A stretch of 64,000 nucleotides of DNA from Prevotella sp. (lineage in GTDB: Bacteria > Bacillota > Clostridia > Oscillospirales > Ruminococcaceae), in the NCBI GenBank assembly GCA_023663025.1, contig JAMPIC010000004.1, positions 1 to 64,000 of the forward strand, in the 5' to 3' direction. The position numbers and the translations under genes were made by a program. Below the pieces are notes generated by a model. That model saw only the letters and a program-made list of their open reading frames with translations. It had not been told where the DNA came from and did not search any database. Below are positions 17,820 to 26,847 of the stretch, one piece after another (position 1 is the first letter of the stretch; each line of letters begins with the position of its first letter).

Positions 17820-19151
17820 ATGAAGAAAATTTACAGTATGCTCCTTTCGGCGGCAATGCTCTGCGGACTTTTCACGGGCTGCGAAAAAGCCGCGGAAAAA
17901 CCGTCGGTGGTTCTGAATATCAAGTGCCCCGCGCTTCAGATGAACGACCATGTGGGTACGGAGTATACGGCGGCTGCGCAGTTCCTGCAAAAGGCTGCGG
18001 AGGATTTTGCCGCACAGTACGGGGACGCCGATGTTACCGTCAACCTTGTGGAGTTCGAGCAGACGAACGAGGACGCGGAAGTCCCCGGCTGTTTCGATAC
18101 TCCCGACGCGGCGGACGTGCTTTTCGAGGGATACTTCAATATGTCTACATATATACACACGGGCAGGGTTGTGCCGCTGGACGATATTATCGGCGAGGAG
18201 CTTAAAGCCGACATCTACCCCAGCTACTGGACGGAAAGCTCCCTTAACGGAAAAACCTATATGATGCCCTTTTACAGTGCGCAGAATACCCTCTCCTTTA
18301 ACGCCGACCTGTTCCGCGAGGCGGGATTGGAAGAATTTATCAAAGAGCCGGACGTTATCCAGAACTGGAACAAGGAGCAGTTTGACTATGTACTTAAAAC
18401 GCTGAAAGAAAATCTTCCCGAATTGGTTTCCCCCATGATGATGTACGCCGCCGACAATCAGGGCGACACCCATATAATGACGCTTTTAAGGGCGTTCGGC
18501 TGTCCGCTGTTCGACGAGAACGGACGGTTCTGCGTAAACACGCCCGAGGGCATTGCCGCTTTGCGGTGGATAAGGGATTGCAACGACAAAGGGTATTTCC
18601 CCGCAAACGCCGATACCTTGGTCATAATGGACAACTACAATCAGTTTATCAACGGTCAGCTTGCGCTTTACATCAACAACGTCGCGCAGGAGGCAAACTG
18701 CCGCAAAGAGGGCGGATTTGAGATTTATTCTGTAAACTTCCCCGATTTTTCGGTGGACATTCCGGGATATGCAACCGTTTTCACAACGGGGTTTGAGGTT
18801 TTTGACAACGGCGACGAAGCAAAGCTGAAAACAGGCAAAGCCTTTGTAAAATATATTTACGAAAGCGATTACAAGGACTATATGACGGGCGCAATTCCAT
18901 GCAGCGCAAGCGTTGCCGAAAAATACGCCGAAGCCTTGAAGGACGAAAGCAAGTACATCAACAACAGCAGCGCCAATGTCAACCTGACAGGCAATAACCC
19001 CAATTGGCGGGGCGTTCGGGCAGCATTTTACATCAATATACAGGACTTGCTTTTCGGGGACAAAACTCCCGAGGAAGTGGCGGCTAATATTGACGCATCC
19101 TGCAACGCCGCGATCGAGGAGGGTTACGCAAGCAGCAAGCTTCACGATTAA
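17820..19151 (+). CDS. Extracellular solute-binding lipoprotein (family 1)
   Basis: 443 residues. The N-terminus MKKIYSMLLSAAMLCGLFTGC ends in a lipobox (FTGC), so the mature protein is anchored outside the membrane. The body resembles family 1 sugar-binding ABC proteins: PDAADVLFEGYF, GKTYMMPFYSAQNTLSFNADLFREAG, and a C-terminal GKAFVKYIYES. No ABC permease or ATPase gene is nearby. It is co-transcribed with the upstream hybrid kinase. It may therefore deliver a ligand to the kinase sensor domain, as in some chemosensory pairs; this is inference. Confidence 0.88.
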   Translation: MKKIYSMLLSAAMLCGLFTGCEKAAEKPSVVLNIKCPALQMNDHVGTEYTAAAQFLQKAAEDFAAQYGDADVTVNLVEFEQTNEDAEVPGCFDTPDAADVLFEGYFNMSTYIHTGRVVPLDDIIGEELKADIYPSYWTESSLNGKTYMMPFYSAQNTLSFNADLFREAGLEEFIKEPDVIQNWNKEQFDYVLKTLKENLPELVSPMMMYAADNQGDTHIMTLLRAFGCPLFDENGRFCVNTPEGIAALRWIRDCNDKGYFPANADTLVIMDNYNQFINGQLALYINNVAQEANCRKEGGFEIYSVNFPDFSVDIPGYATVFTTGFEVFDNGDEAKLKTGKAFVKYIYESDYKDYMTGAIPCSASVAEKYAEALKDESKYINNSSANVNLTGNNPNWRGVRAAFYINIQDLLFGDKTPEEVAANIDASCNAAIEEGYASSKLHD

Positions 19152-19163
19152 ATCCGCATTCCG

Positions 19164-19199
19164 CCGCATTGGTATATATCGCCAATGCGGTCGTTTTTT
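19164..19199 (+). terminator. Rho-independent terminator of the kinase/lipoprotein operon
   Basis: CCGCATTGG (19164-19172) pairs with CCAATGCGG (19182-19190), then TCGTTTTTT. Confidence 0.88.
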
Positions 19200-19257
19200 G
19201 TTTTCCCATGCTGCGTTTTTGGTGTTTGCGTTAATACCGAAGCCTTGTTTTGACTGT

Positions 19258-19328
19258 AAAAAATCCCGTCCCCGAAAGGCGGATAACGGTACTGCCGTGT
19301 ACCGTTCACGCCGAATTCGCGGACGGGA
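19258..19328 (-). terminator. Terminator of putP (nested hairpin)
   Basis: Read on the minus strand, TCCCGTCC and GGGACGGGA-type arms (19321-19328 with 19264-19271) enclose an inner AACGGTAC/GTACCGTT stem, and a run of six T follows (19263-19258). The nested design resembles the GC-rich intergenic repeats of this window. Confidence 0.7.
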
Positions 19329-19343
19329 AAACATTTTCTGCGG

Positions 19344-20870
19344 TTATTCTATTGCTTTTGCCTTTTCAAATATTTCCTTGACCTCGTCTGACGGTTCTTT
19401 GTCAATCAGCGATACGACCACCGTAACGATTATCGAAAGCGCAAAGCCCGGCACGATGGAGTACATCAGCCCGCCGAGACTGAGGATATTGTCCCACAGC
19501 AGAACCGTTCCCGCGCCCGCGATTATTCCCGCAACCGTACCTTTGAGGGTAAGCCGTTTCCAGTACAGCGAAAGAACTATCGCAGGTCCGAAAGCAGCTC
19601 CGAAGCCCGCCCAGGCATTGGAAACTATACCCATTATGGAATCCTTGGGGTCGAGGGCAAGTATGCAGGCGATAACGGAAATCGCCATAACCGCTCCCCG
19701 GCTTATCCACATGAGGGTCTTGTCGGAGACTTCCTTTTTAACCACGACCTTGAAGAAGTCGTTCACCACCGCCGAAGCCGTTACCAAAAGCTGGCTGTCC
19801 GCAGTGCTCATGATGGAAGCAAGCACAGCCGACAGGAATATTCCCGCAATAAGTCCGGGGAAAAGCATTTTTACAGTGCGTATAAAAATCAGCTCCTGAT
19901 CCGCAGAGGATAACATTACTCCCTGAGAATCAAGGTAAACACGTCCCAGAATGCCTATCAGAACCGCCGCGCCGAGAGAGATCACCACCCATATAATGGC
20001 AATTATTGCGGATTTCTTAACGCTTTTCGCGTCCTTGATAGCCATGAAGCGCACCAGAATGTGGGGCATTCCGAAATATCCCAGCGCCCATGCAAGGTCG
20101 CTGATAATGCTGTTCGCGCCCCTGCCTTGGAACATCGAGGCGAAGCCGCTTGCGTCAGCGCCGTCTGCGACGATCTTCTGAGTGCTTGTTATCATGTCCG
20201 CGCTGAAATTCTGCGTATTGCTTATAAGCGCGATGGGAAGCGCGATTATGGCGAAGAACATCAGCAGTCCCTGAATGAAGTCCGTCCAGGCTACCGCGCT
20301 GAAGCCGCCCATAAAGGTGTAGGCGATGATGATGAGCGCGGAGATTATCACAGCCGCCTTTGTGTAGGTCGCGTTGCTGCTGTCGATGTTGAACACCACC
20401 TGGAAAAGCTTTCCTCCCGAAACGAACGCCGACGTGGTGTACACCAAAAAGAAAATGAAAATTACCACCGCGCAGACCAGCCGCACTATGGGGCTGTCCG
20501 TTTTGAAGCGGTTCTGGAAATACTGGGGAATGGTGATGGAGTCCCCCGCCGCCTCGGTGAAACAGCGCAGAGGCTTCGCCACAAACGCCCAGTTAAGTAT
20601 AGTGCCTATGGCAAGTCCGATGGCGATCCAGTAGTTGCCCATGCCCGTGGCGTAAGCCGCGCCGGGAAGTCCCATAAGAAGCCAGCCGCTCATGTCCGAA
20701 GCCTGCGCGGACATAGCCGTCACCCAGCTGTTAAGACCTCTTCCCGCAAGAAAATAGTCGCTCATTTTTTTACTTTTATTTGAAAAATAAAAGCCTATGC
20801 CGAGCATTACAAGCAGGTACGCCGCAAAGGCGATCAGCACCGATATATCGGCATTCGCAAAAAATCCCAT
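19344..20870 (-). CDS. putP: Sodium/proline symporter
   Basis: 508-residue sodium:solute symporter with about 13 hydrophobic segments. The match to PutP is strong: SDYFLAGRGLNSWVTAMSAQASDMSGWLLMGLPG, FVAKPLRCF, TDFIQGLLMF and ADSQLLVTASAVVNDFFK. It imports proline with sodium across the cytoplasmic membrane. ATG at 20870 is chosen over 20876 because GGAG lies 7 nt upstream. A TATAAT box lies upstream on the minus strand, near 20900. It is divergent from a TetR gene 239 bp away, which may control it. Confidence 0.93.
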   Translation of the reverse strand: MGFFANADISVLIAFAAYLLVMLGIGFYFSNKSKKMSDYFLAGRGLNSWVTAMSAQASDMSGWLLMGLPGAAYATGMGNYWIAIGLAIGTILNWAFVAKPLRCFTEAAGDSITIPQYFQNRFKTDSPIVRLVCAVVIFIFFLVYTTSAFVSGGKLFQVVFNIDSSNATYTKAAVIISALIIIAYTFMGGFSAVAWTDFIQGLLMFFAIIALPIALISNTQNFSADMITSTQKIVADGADASGFASMFQGRGANSIISDLAWALGYFGMPHILVRFMAIKDAKSVKKSAIIAIIWVVISLGAAVLIGILGRVYLDSQGVMLSSADQELIFIRTVKMLFPGLIAGIFLSAVLASIMSTADSQLLVTASAVVNDFFKVVVKKEVSDKTLMWISRGAVMAISVIACILALDPKDSIMGIVSNAWAGFGAAFGPAIVLSLYWKRLTLKGTVAGIIAGAGTVLLWDNILSLGGLMYSIVPGFALSIIVTVVVSLIDKEPSDEVKEIFEKAKAIE

Positions 20871-21050
20871 GATCATGCTCCTTTCATTAATAAAATACTT
20901 TTTTATTATACTATATTTTCCTTTTTAATGTATGAATATTCGGTTAATTATTGTCCGTCCCCGGCAATATGAACTTTTTATAATATTCCATCTGATATAT
21001 AACACCGATTATTTATCGGATATTTTTTCGCAAAATCGTGCAAAAACTCC

Positions 21051-21079
21051 TTGACATATTATTACATATGTTATATAAT
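21051..21079 (+). promoter_or_regulatory. Promoter of the TetR gene
   Basis: TTGACA (21051-21056), exactly 17 nt, TATAAT (21074-21079). The spacer and -10 region are rich in alternating AT with imperfect dyads (TTATATAATATAA), a possible autorepressor site. Confidence 0.8.
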
Positions 21080-21109
21080 ATAAGTAATACAGTGAAAGGA
21101 GCGTTTCCC

Positions 21110-21655
21110 ATGCCGCCGAAAACAAGGATAACAAAAGAAATGATCCTTGACGCCGCGTTTGAGATAACCCGCCGCGACGGGATATCAAACGTAAGCGCAA
21201 GAACCGTTTCCAAAGAGCTAAACTGTTCCACACAGCCGATAATGTACAATTTTCCCTCCGTAGACAGCGTTCGCTTAGCCGTCTACCGCAAAGCCGACGA
21301 GTACCACATGCAGTACATAATGAAGCCCCGCGGACATTTCGGAAAACCGCTGCTGGAGATCGCCGCCTCTTATGTAAGATTTGCCTGCGAGGAGCCAAAC
21401 CTGTTCAAATTTCTGTTTCAGTCGGAGAGATATTCCGTACAAAGCGTTGAAGATCTGATAAACGACGAAGCCTTCGAGCCTGTCCTGAAAAATCTCGCCG
21501 CGTCGCTGAAATCGGACATAGACCGCGCCAAGGAATATTTTTTCTCGAAATATCTTGCTGTACATGGACTTGCAAGCCTTGTCGCCGACAAAGCGATAGC
21601 GTACAATGAAAGTATGCTCCCAATGCTGCTGGGAACGGACGGCATCAGACGTTGA
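21110..21655 (+). CDS. TetR family transcriptional regulator
   Basis: 181 residues. The N-terminal TetR helix-turn-helix is clear: ITKEMILDAAFEITRRDGISNVSARTVSKELNCSTQPIMYNF. The C-terminal ligand-binding half is helical and not close to any subfamily I can name. ATG at 21110 follows AAAGGAG. It is transcribed divergently from putP and overlaps the 3' end of ychF by 11 bp in convergent orientation. Its target is probably itself or putP; this is inference from position only. Confidence 0.88.
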   Translation: MPPKTRITKEMILDAAFEITRRDGISNVSARTVSKELNCSTQPIMYNFPSVDSVRLAVYRKADEYHMQYIMKPRGHFGKPLLEIAASYVRFACEEPNLFKFLFQSERYSVQSVEDLINDEAFEPVLKNLAASLKSDIDRAKEYFFSKYLAVHGLASLVADKAIAYNESMLPMLLGTDGIRR

Positions 21656-22739
21656 ACCTGAACAGCACCACGTCACCGTCGTTCATGACGTACTCCTTGC
21701 CCTCGGAGCGGACAAGTCCCTTTTCCTTTGCGGCTGTCATCGAACCGCACTTCATCAGATCGTCGAAGCTCACCACCTCGGCGCGGATAAAGCCTTTCTC
21801 GAAATCGGTGTGTATCTTTCCCGCCGCCTGGGGAGCTTTCGTGCCCTTTTTGATAGTCCACGCCCTTACCTCGGGCTGACCCGCGGTGAGGTAGGAAATA
21901 AGTCCCAGCAAGGCGTAGCCCTCCTTGATGATACGGTCGAGACCCGATACTTCCAGTCCCAGCTCGGACAGGAACATCGCCTTGTCCTCGCCGTCCATGT
22001 CGGATATCTCCGCCTCAAGCTGAGCGCAGATCGGCAGCACCGCAGCGTGTTCCCGCTCCGCTATCTCGCAGACGGTTTTGTAGTGCGCCGAGGTCTCGAT
22101 GTTGTTTTTGAAGTCCTCCTCGCTGAGGTTTGCGGCGTAAATGACGGGCTTCGCGGACAGCAGGGGAGTGGTCTTTATCAGCTCCGCCTGCTCCTCCGTA
22201 AAGCCGTATGAACGGGCGGAACGCCCCTCCTCCAGATGTTTTTTCAAGTCCTCCAGAAACTCCGCCTCCGCAAGGAACTTTTTGTCGCCCTTAGCGGCTT
22301 TTTTCGCGCGGTCGATACGCCGCTCGACAAGCTCTATGTCGGAGAAGATAAGCTCCAGATCGATGGTTTCTATGTCGCGGGCGGGATTTATCTCTCCGTC
22401 AACGTGGATAATGTCGATGTCCTCGAAGCAGCGGACGACGTGGACGATGGCGTCCACCTCCCGTATGTCCGCAAGGAACTTGTTGCCCAGTCCCTCTCCT
22501 TTGGACGCGCCCTTTACCAGACCCGCGATGTCCACAAATTCGAGAGTTGCGGGGGTAAATTTTTCGGGACTGTACATATCCCGCAGCTTGTCCAGTCTTT
22601 CGTCGGGAACGGAAACAATGCCCACATTGGGTTCGATAGTGCAGAACGGATAATTCGCGGACTCCGCGCCCGCGTTTGTAAGCGCGTTGAAAAGCGTGCT
22701 TTTTCCCACATTGGGGAGACCAACCATACCAAGCTTCAT
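21645..22739 (-). CDS. ychF: Redox-regulated ATPase YchF (Obg family)
   Basis: 364 residues, the usual length for this universally conserved P-loop protein, which prefers ATP and associates with ribosomes. Visible are the G1 motif GLPNVGKSTLFNAL, G2 region NYPFCTIEPNVG, G3 DIAGLVKGASKGEGLGNKFL, and the C-terminal TGS domain ending VMNDGDVVLFRFNV. The start is ATG at 22739, with AAAGGA 12 nt upstream; a longer in-frame extension to 22859 exists but is not conserved-looking. It is the last gene of a leftward series. Confidence 0.95.
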   Translation of the reverse strand: MKLGMVGLPNVGKSTLFNALTNAGAESANYPFCTIEPNVGIVSVPDERLDKLRDMYSPEKFTPATLEFVDIAGLVKGASKGEGLGNKFLADIREVDAIVHVVRCFEDIDIIHVDGEINPARDIETIDLELIFSDIELVERRIDRAKKAAKGDKKFLAEAEFLEDLKKHLEEGRSARSYGFTEEQAELIKTTPLLSAKPVIYAANLSEEDFKNNIETSAHYKTVCEIAEREHAAVLPICAQLEAEISDMDGEDKAMFLSELGLEVSGLDRIIKEGYALLGLISYLTAGQPEVRAWTIKKGTKAPQAAGKIHTDFEKGFIRAEVVSFDDLMKCGSMTAAKEKGLVRSEGKEYVMNDGDVVLFRFNV

Positions 22740-22811
22740 ATTGCCGATAATTCCTTTACAGAATAATATTTGCCGTTTTCCGGCAGAATTTGCCGCCGGG
22801 GATCGGAAGGA

Positions 22812-22898
22812 GTATTCGCACCTCTCGTCGTCATAATCCCCTGTTCGGACATTATTCAACGCTCCTTACAGGTATTCGTACCCTTCGTCGTCATAATC
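22812..22898. repeat. Duplicated 27-bp segment of a gene 3' end
   Basis: The segments 22812-22838 and 22872-22898 match at 24 of 27 positions and lie exactly 60 bp apart. The second encodes the DYDDEGYEY tail of the small membrane protein on the minus strand. The first, in the ychF leader, would encode DYDDERCEY. This looks like a local tandem duplication. Confidence 0.7.
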
Positions 22899-23102
22899 AA
22901 GGTCTCCGGTGTAATCCTTCGACTTGAAAGAAGAGCGTTTAATTTTTCTCGATTTTGCGGATTTTGCTCCGGAAGCGCAGATAATTCCTATCACAAGACC
23001 CGTAACAAAAGAAGCGACCGCAATAAGAACAAGCACACCCTGAGGGATAACGATATCCTCTTTAGCTTTGGAAACAGCGGTCTCGGTAATTTCCTTAAAC
23101 AT
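22866..23102 (-). CDS. Small single-span membrane protein of unknown function
   Basis: 78 residues with one hydrophobic helix (about 22-44, VLVLIAVASFVTGLVIGIICASG), then a basic stretch (KSRKIKRSSFKSK) and an acidic tail DLDYDDEGYEYL. Positive residues after the helix predict a cytoplasmic C-terminus. No family is recognised. ATG at 23102 follows AAAGGT. A hairpin CCGCCGTAAA/TTTACGGCGG (23119-23153) sits just upstream of the ribosome binding site. Confidence 0.7.
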   Translation of the reverse strand: MFKEITETAVSKAKEDIVIPQGVLVLIAVASFVTGLVIGIICASGAKSAKSRKIKRSSFKSKDYTGDLDYDDEGYEYL

Positions 23103-23304
23103 AAAAAGCGACCTTTCCCCGCCGTAAAAATTGGAGACGGGCGTTTACGGCGGAAAGCCGTCCGTCCGGACGCGTCCCGCCGCAGGGAACGAAAAGTTCC
23201 TCGGGGCGGGAAACGTCCAATAACTATTATACGGTTTTTTCGCGGAAAATGCAAGCGAAAAAGGAAATTTTTTTAAACATCCCGTTCCGCAGACGGTTTT
23301 TCCG

Positions 23305-24069
23305 TTATGAATTGTTGTATCTTTGCAGGAACTGCTTTGTACGCTCGTTCCGGGTATTTCCGAACACCTGCTCGGGCGCGCCCTCCTCAACGATGACCCC
23401 GCCGTCCATGAAGATGACATGATCGGCTACGTCGCGGGCGAAAGCCATTTCGTGGGTAACTATTACCATGGTCATTTTTTCCTTTGCAAGCTCCTTGATG
23501 ACTTTCAGTATTTCCCCCGTAAGCTCCGGGTCGAGAGCGGAGGTCGGCTCGTCGAAGAACAGTATTTCGGGGTTCAGAGCCAATGCGCGGGCGATGGACA
23601 CCCTCTGCTGCTGACCGCCCGAAAGCTCGCAGGGATACGCCCCCGCCTTTCCCGACAGACCCATTTTTTCAAGCAGTCCGTAAGCGTTTTTTTCGGCTTC
23701 CTGCTTGGATTTTTTCAGCACGCACACGGGAGCCTCCGTGATATTTTTCAGCACGCTCATATGGGGGAACAGGTTGAAATTCTGGAAAACAAGTCCTATT
23801 TTCAGACGTATGGCTCTCAGCGTTTCCGCAGAGGCGTAGACGGGCTTGCCGTTTTTGTAGTCCTCGATAAGCTCCATGCCGCAAACGTTTATTGTGCCGC
23901 CGCTTGCCTTTTCCAGCTGGTTTACGCATCTCAGCAGGGTGGACTTGCCGCTTCCCGACGGACCTATCACCGCCGTAACGCAGCCCTTTTCCACGCCGAA
24001 TGAAATATCCTTCAGGACTTCCGTCCCGCCGAAGCTTTTGGAGAGACTGCGCACTTCAAGTATTGCCAT
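23305..24069 (-). CDS. Polar amino acid ABC transporter ATP-binding protein
   Basis: 254-residue ABC ATPase of the GlnQ/HisP type. Walker A GPSGSGKSTLLR, Q-loop VFQNFNLFPHMSV, signature LSGGQQQRVSIARAL, Walker B ILFFDEPTSALDPE and switch VIVTHEMAFA are all present. It powers import by the permease encoded 63 nt upstream. ATG at 24069 follows AAAGGAG. No solute-binding protein gene is adjacent, so the binding protein is either elsewhere or shared. Confidence 0.94.
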   Translation of the reverse strand: MAILEVRSLSKSFGGTEVLKDISFGVEKGCVTAVIGPSGSGKSTLLRCVNQLEKASGGTINVCGMELIEDYKNGKPVYASAETLRAIRLKIGLVFQNFNLFPHMSVLKNITEAPVCVLKKSKQEAEKNAYGLLEKMGLSGKAGAYPCELSGGQQQRVSIARALALNPEILFFDEPTSALDPELTGEILKVIKELAKEKMTMVIVTHEMAFARDVADHVIFMDGGVIVEEGAPEQVFGNTRNERTKQFLQRYNNS

Positions 24070-24132
24070 TTTAACGCTCCTTTCGCGTTCGCGTCCTATG
24101 CTGCGGGGACGGAAAAACGTCCCGAGGAAAAA

Positions 24133-24831
24133 TTATTTGTAGTAATCAAGCTTTTTCTCAATCGCCGAGAAAAGCATCGTCAGCAGGGCGTTCATTACAA
24201 AATAGAAAATTCCCGCCACAAACAGCGGCGTAAGATTGCTGTATGTAACCATCTGCTCCCGCGCCTTGCGGAAAATTTCCGCGTAAGCGATGGTGGAGGC
24301 AAGGGACGTGTCCTTGACAAGCGTGATCACCTCATTGGAGCTTGCGGGGACTATTCTTTTCACCACCTGGGGCAGTATCACCCTGAAAAAGGTCTGCGTC
24401 TTTGTAAAGCCGAGAGAAGCGGCGGCTTCGTGCTGACCCTTCGGAATGGACTCTATGCCGCCGCGGAAAATTTCCGCGAAATAAGCCGCGTAGTTGAGGG
24501 CGAAAGCGGTTATCAGAGCGGTGAACTGGTAGCTGTCGCTGCGGGTGTCCACCCCCGCGAAAAGGTTTTGCAGGAACGGTGAATCCGAGACCTTCAGCAT
24601 GGGTATGGCGTAGTAGATGGTTATGATCTGGAGCATCAGCGGCGTACCGCGCATAATGAGGATATACACGTTGATAAGCCAGGAGAGCGGCTTGAAGCGG
24701 CACATTTTCAGCAGAGCCACCACCATTCCCAGCGGTATGGAAAACAGCAGCGTGAACCCGAAAATTTTAAGTGTAGGCAGCAGATACCGCGCTATGACTG
24801 CGGTACACTGCAATATCTCTTCGGTACTCAA
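24133..24831 (-). CDS. Polar amino acid ABC transporter permease
   Basis: 232-residue membrane permease of the HisM/GlnP family with about five helices. The motif coupling to the ATPase is present as EAAASLGFTKTQTFFRVILPQ (EAA loop). TTG at 24831 is selected because GAGGTGA lies 4 nt upstream; the longer frame upstream has no signal. A GGGACG/CGTCCC hairpin in the 63-nt gap before the ATPase gene could lower expression of the distal gene. Confidence 0.9.
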   Translation of the reverse strand: MSTEEILQCTAVIARYLLPTLKIFGFTLLFSIPLGMVVALLKMCRFKPLSWLINVYILIMRGTPLMLQIITIYYAIPMLKVSDSPFLQNLFAGVDTRSDSYQFTALITAFALNYAAYFAEIFRGGIESIPKGQHEAAASLGFTKTQTFFRVILPQVVKRIVPASSNEVITLVKDTSLASTIAYAEIFRKAREQMVTYSNLTPLFVAGIFYFVMNALLTMLFSAIEKKLDYYK

Positions 24832-24963
24832 AAAATCACCTCGTTGTCCGTTATAGGCACGCCGCCGCTTTATTTCGGCAGCACGATACTGTATCATTAT
24901 ACAGCATTTTGCGTAAAATAGCAATAGTCCCGCCGAAATTTCCGTATAAAAATGGGATTTGCT

Positions 24964-25824
24964 TCAAACCGGTTTCGGAAGCCGCTCGGATATTTCCGCG
25001 AAATTTTCAAGCGTGAGCTGCTCCGGACGGACGTTTTCGGGAAGTCCCGCGGCTTTTACCGCTTCCTCGACCGCCGCTTTCGGTATCCCCAATGCTGAGG
25101 ACAGGCTGTTGCAGAGAGTTTTCCTGCGCTGCGAGAAAGCTCCCCGCACTGTGCTGAAATAGAATTTCTCGTCGCTCACCTTTACGGCGGGTTCTTTTTT
25201 TATATCCAGACGGATAACGCAGGAATCCACGTTCGGCGCGGGCATGAAGCTCCCCCGCGAGACGCCGAACAGCATTCTCGGTTCGGCGTAGTACCTTACC
25301 GCCGCCGTAACCGCGCTCGCCTCCCGCGTGCCCATTTCGGCGCAGATACGCGCACCCGCTTCTTTCTGCACCATAACGGTTATGCATTCTATCGGCAGAC
25401 GGCTTTCCAGCAGCTTCATTATTATGGGGGACGTTATATAGTAGGGCAGATTTGCGCATACGGCGACCTTAAGTCCCTGAAAATGCTCCGCTGTCAACGC
25501 CGCAAGATCGGTTTTCATAACGTCGGCGTTTATGACGGTCACGTTCCCGCAGTCCGCAAGGGTTTCCTCCAGCACGGGAATAAGCCTGCCGTCTATCTCC
25601 AAGGAGACTGTTTTGTCCGCGCGCCTGGCAAGCTCCCGCGTGAGAACTCCCACGCCCGCGCCTATTTCCAGTACTCCCCAGCCTTTTTGTGCGCTGCCTT
25701 TTTCGGCGATCCGAGGACATACCGAGGGGTTTATGAGGAAGTTCTGTCCCAGAGCCTTGCTGAACGAAAAGCCGTGTCTTGAAAGAATTTCCTTTATTAC
25801 GTTAATGTTGGTAAGATTATCCAT
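24964..25824 (-). CDS. rsmA: 16S rRNA (adenine1518-N6/adenine1519-N6)-dimethyltransferase
   Basis: 286-residue KsgA/RsmA enzyme that dimethylates two adjacent adenines near the 3' end of 16S rRNA. Family motifs are ALGQNFLIN, VLEIGAGVGVLTREL (SAM site) and the catalytic ANLPYYITSPIIMKLLE (NLPY). The C-terminal helical domain ends normally. ATG at 25824 follows AAAAGGA. It starts 18 nt after the upstream membrane-protein gene. Confidence 0.95.
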   Translation of the reverse strand: MDNLTNINVIKEILSRHGFSFSKALGQNFLINPSVCPRIAEKGSAQKGWGVLEIGAGVGVLTRELARRADKTVSLEIDGRLIPVLEETLADCGNVTVINADVMKTDLAALTAEHFQGLKVAVCANLPYYITSPIIMKLLESRLPIECITVMVQKEAGARICAEMGTREASAVTAAVRYYAEPRMLFGVSRGSFMPAPNVDSCVIRLDIKKEPAVKVSDEKFYFSTVRGAFSQRRKTLCNSLSSALGIPKAAVEEAVKAAGLPENVRPEQLTLENFAEISERLPKPV

Positions 25825-25842
25825 ATAGTATCCTTTTCACGG

Positions 25843-26673
25843 TTATTTTTTCAGCGCGCCGATAATATGGGTCAACGCCAAAAAAACGGGCTGATGTATT
25901 ATGTAGAACCGCAGGGAATATTTCCCGCAGAAGTTCACTATGGGGATTTTGGCTTTGTAGCAGAATTCCGGAAGTCCGCCGCTTCCGACAATATCGGACA
26001 GAGCCGTTCCCGCGAAGAAAATAAAGCTGTAGGGGACAAGAGGAAAGTAATCCGCCGAACGGAAATCCGAAGAGGTTATGCCTATCGGGTACAGCCAATG
26101 CAGGTTCTGCGGAACGTCAAGCTTTATCCTGCCGAAAACAAGGAACAGGCTGCCGGTGCGGTAAAAGTCCGTAAAAATCACAGCCAGCACCGCAAACACG
26201 GCGAATATAACCGCGTTCGGTATCTTTTTCAGCGCGGGCGATATTACTCCGTAAATGAGCATTGTCATTCCGAAGCAGGACAGCACACCGAAAACAATGG
26301 TCTCGCCGGGGACGAAAGCCGCCGTGAAAAGTGTGAGCATCTCGCCCAGAAGATACAGCACAGCGCCCCTTTTCAGCACGTTTCCGGAAAAACCCGCGCA
26401 TATCCCCGACACGGAAAAAAGTATCACCAGAAAGAAGCGGTGGATTATTTCCATGGCGTCGGAAAAGAAAAAGGGTATGTCCGCGCCGCAGAAGAAGATC
26501 AGGTCGTAGAGCAGATGGTAGAGCATTACATACAGTATGGAAAATCCCCGAAGCGTATCGAGAATGTGTACGCGGTTGTTCCTGCCGCTTTTCCGTCGGG
26601 AAACTTGTTCCTCGGCGGGTGCGCGTTCTCCGTCCGCCGTTGGGGAAACGGGTCTTTCCTCAGCCGTTTGCAT
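25843..26673 (-). CDS. DUF1624/HGSNAT-like membrane acyltransferase family protein
   Basis: 276 residues with about seven or eight membrane helices. The N-terminal NRVHILDTLRGFSILYVMLYHLLYDLIFF matches the DUF1624 family, related to heparan-alpha-glucosaminide N-acetyltransferase, in which a membrane His and Asp move acetyl groups across the bilayer. The first 35 residues are a charged cytoplasmic tail. ATG at 26673 follows AAGGAGGCGGAAAT. It probably forms an operon with rsmA. Confidence 0.8.
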   Translation of the reverse strand: MQTAEERPVSPTADGERAPAEEQVSRRKSGRNNRVHILDTLRGFSILYVMLYHLLYDLIFFCGADIPFFFSDAMEIIHRFFLVILFSVSGICAGFSGNVLKRGAVLYLLGEMLTLFTAAFVPGETIVFGVLSCFGMTMLIYGVISPALKKIPNAVIFAVFAVLAVIFTDFYRTGSLFLVFGRIKLDVPQNLHWLYPIGITSSDFRSADYFPLVPYSFIFFAGTALSDIVGSGGLPEFCYKAKIPIVNFCGKYSLRFYIIHQPVFLALTHIIGALKK

Positions 26674-26766
26674 ATTTCCGCCTCCTTTTTATGTATTATA
26701 GCACACGGTAAGCTTTTTTGCAAGAACGCCTTTTGCGGCAATTTTCAATTATTCCTCCCGCGCCTC

Positions 26767-26795
26767 TTGTATTTCGGAAAAATTTGTGGTATAAT
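26767..26795 (+). promoter_or_regulatory. Promoter of the large sensor kinase
   Basis: TTGTAT (26767-26772), a 17-nt spacer ending TGTGG, TATAAT (26790-26795). Confidence 0.7.
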
Positions 26796-26847
26796 TCATT
26801 ATGGTATGCTATGCGCAAATGTTTTTACATAAAAAAGGAAGATTTTT

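Noticed and set aside
22740..22859. N-terminal extension of ychF by 40 residues
   Set aside because: YchF proteins begin at the MKLGMVGLPN motif; the extension encodes the duplicated segment and is not plausible protein.
24100..24125. Seventh copy of the GC-rich repeat between the ABC permease and ATPase genes
   Set aside because: Only a single GGGACG/CGTCCC hairpin is present, without the TGTAGGGG ends.
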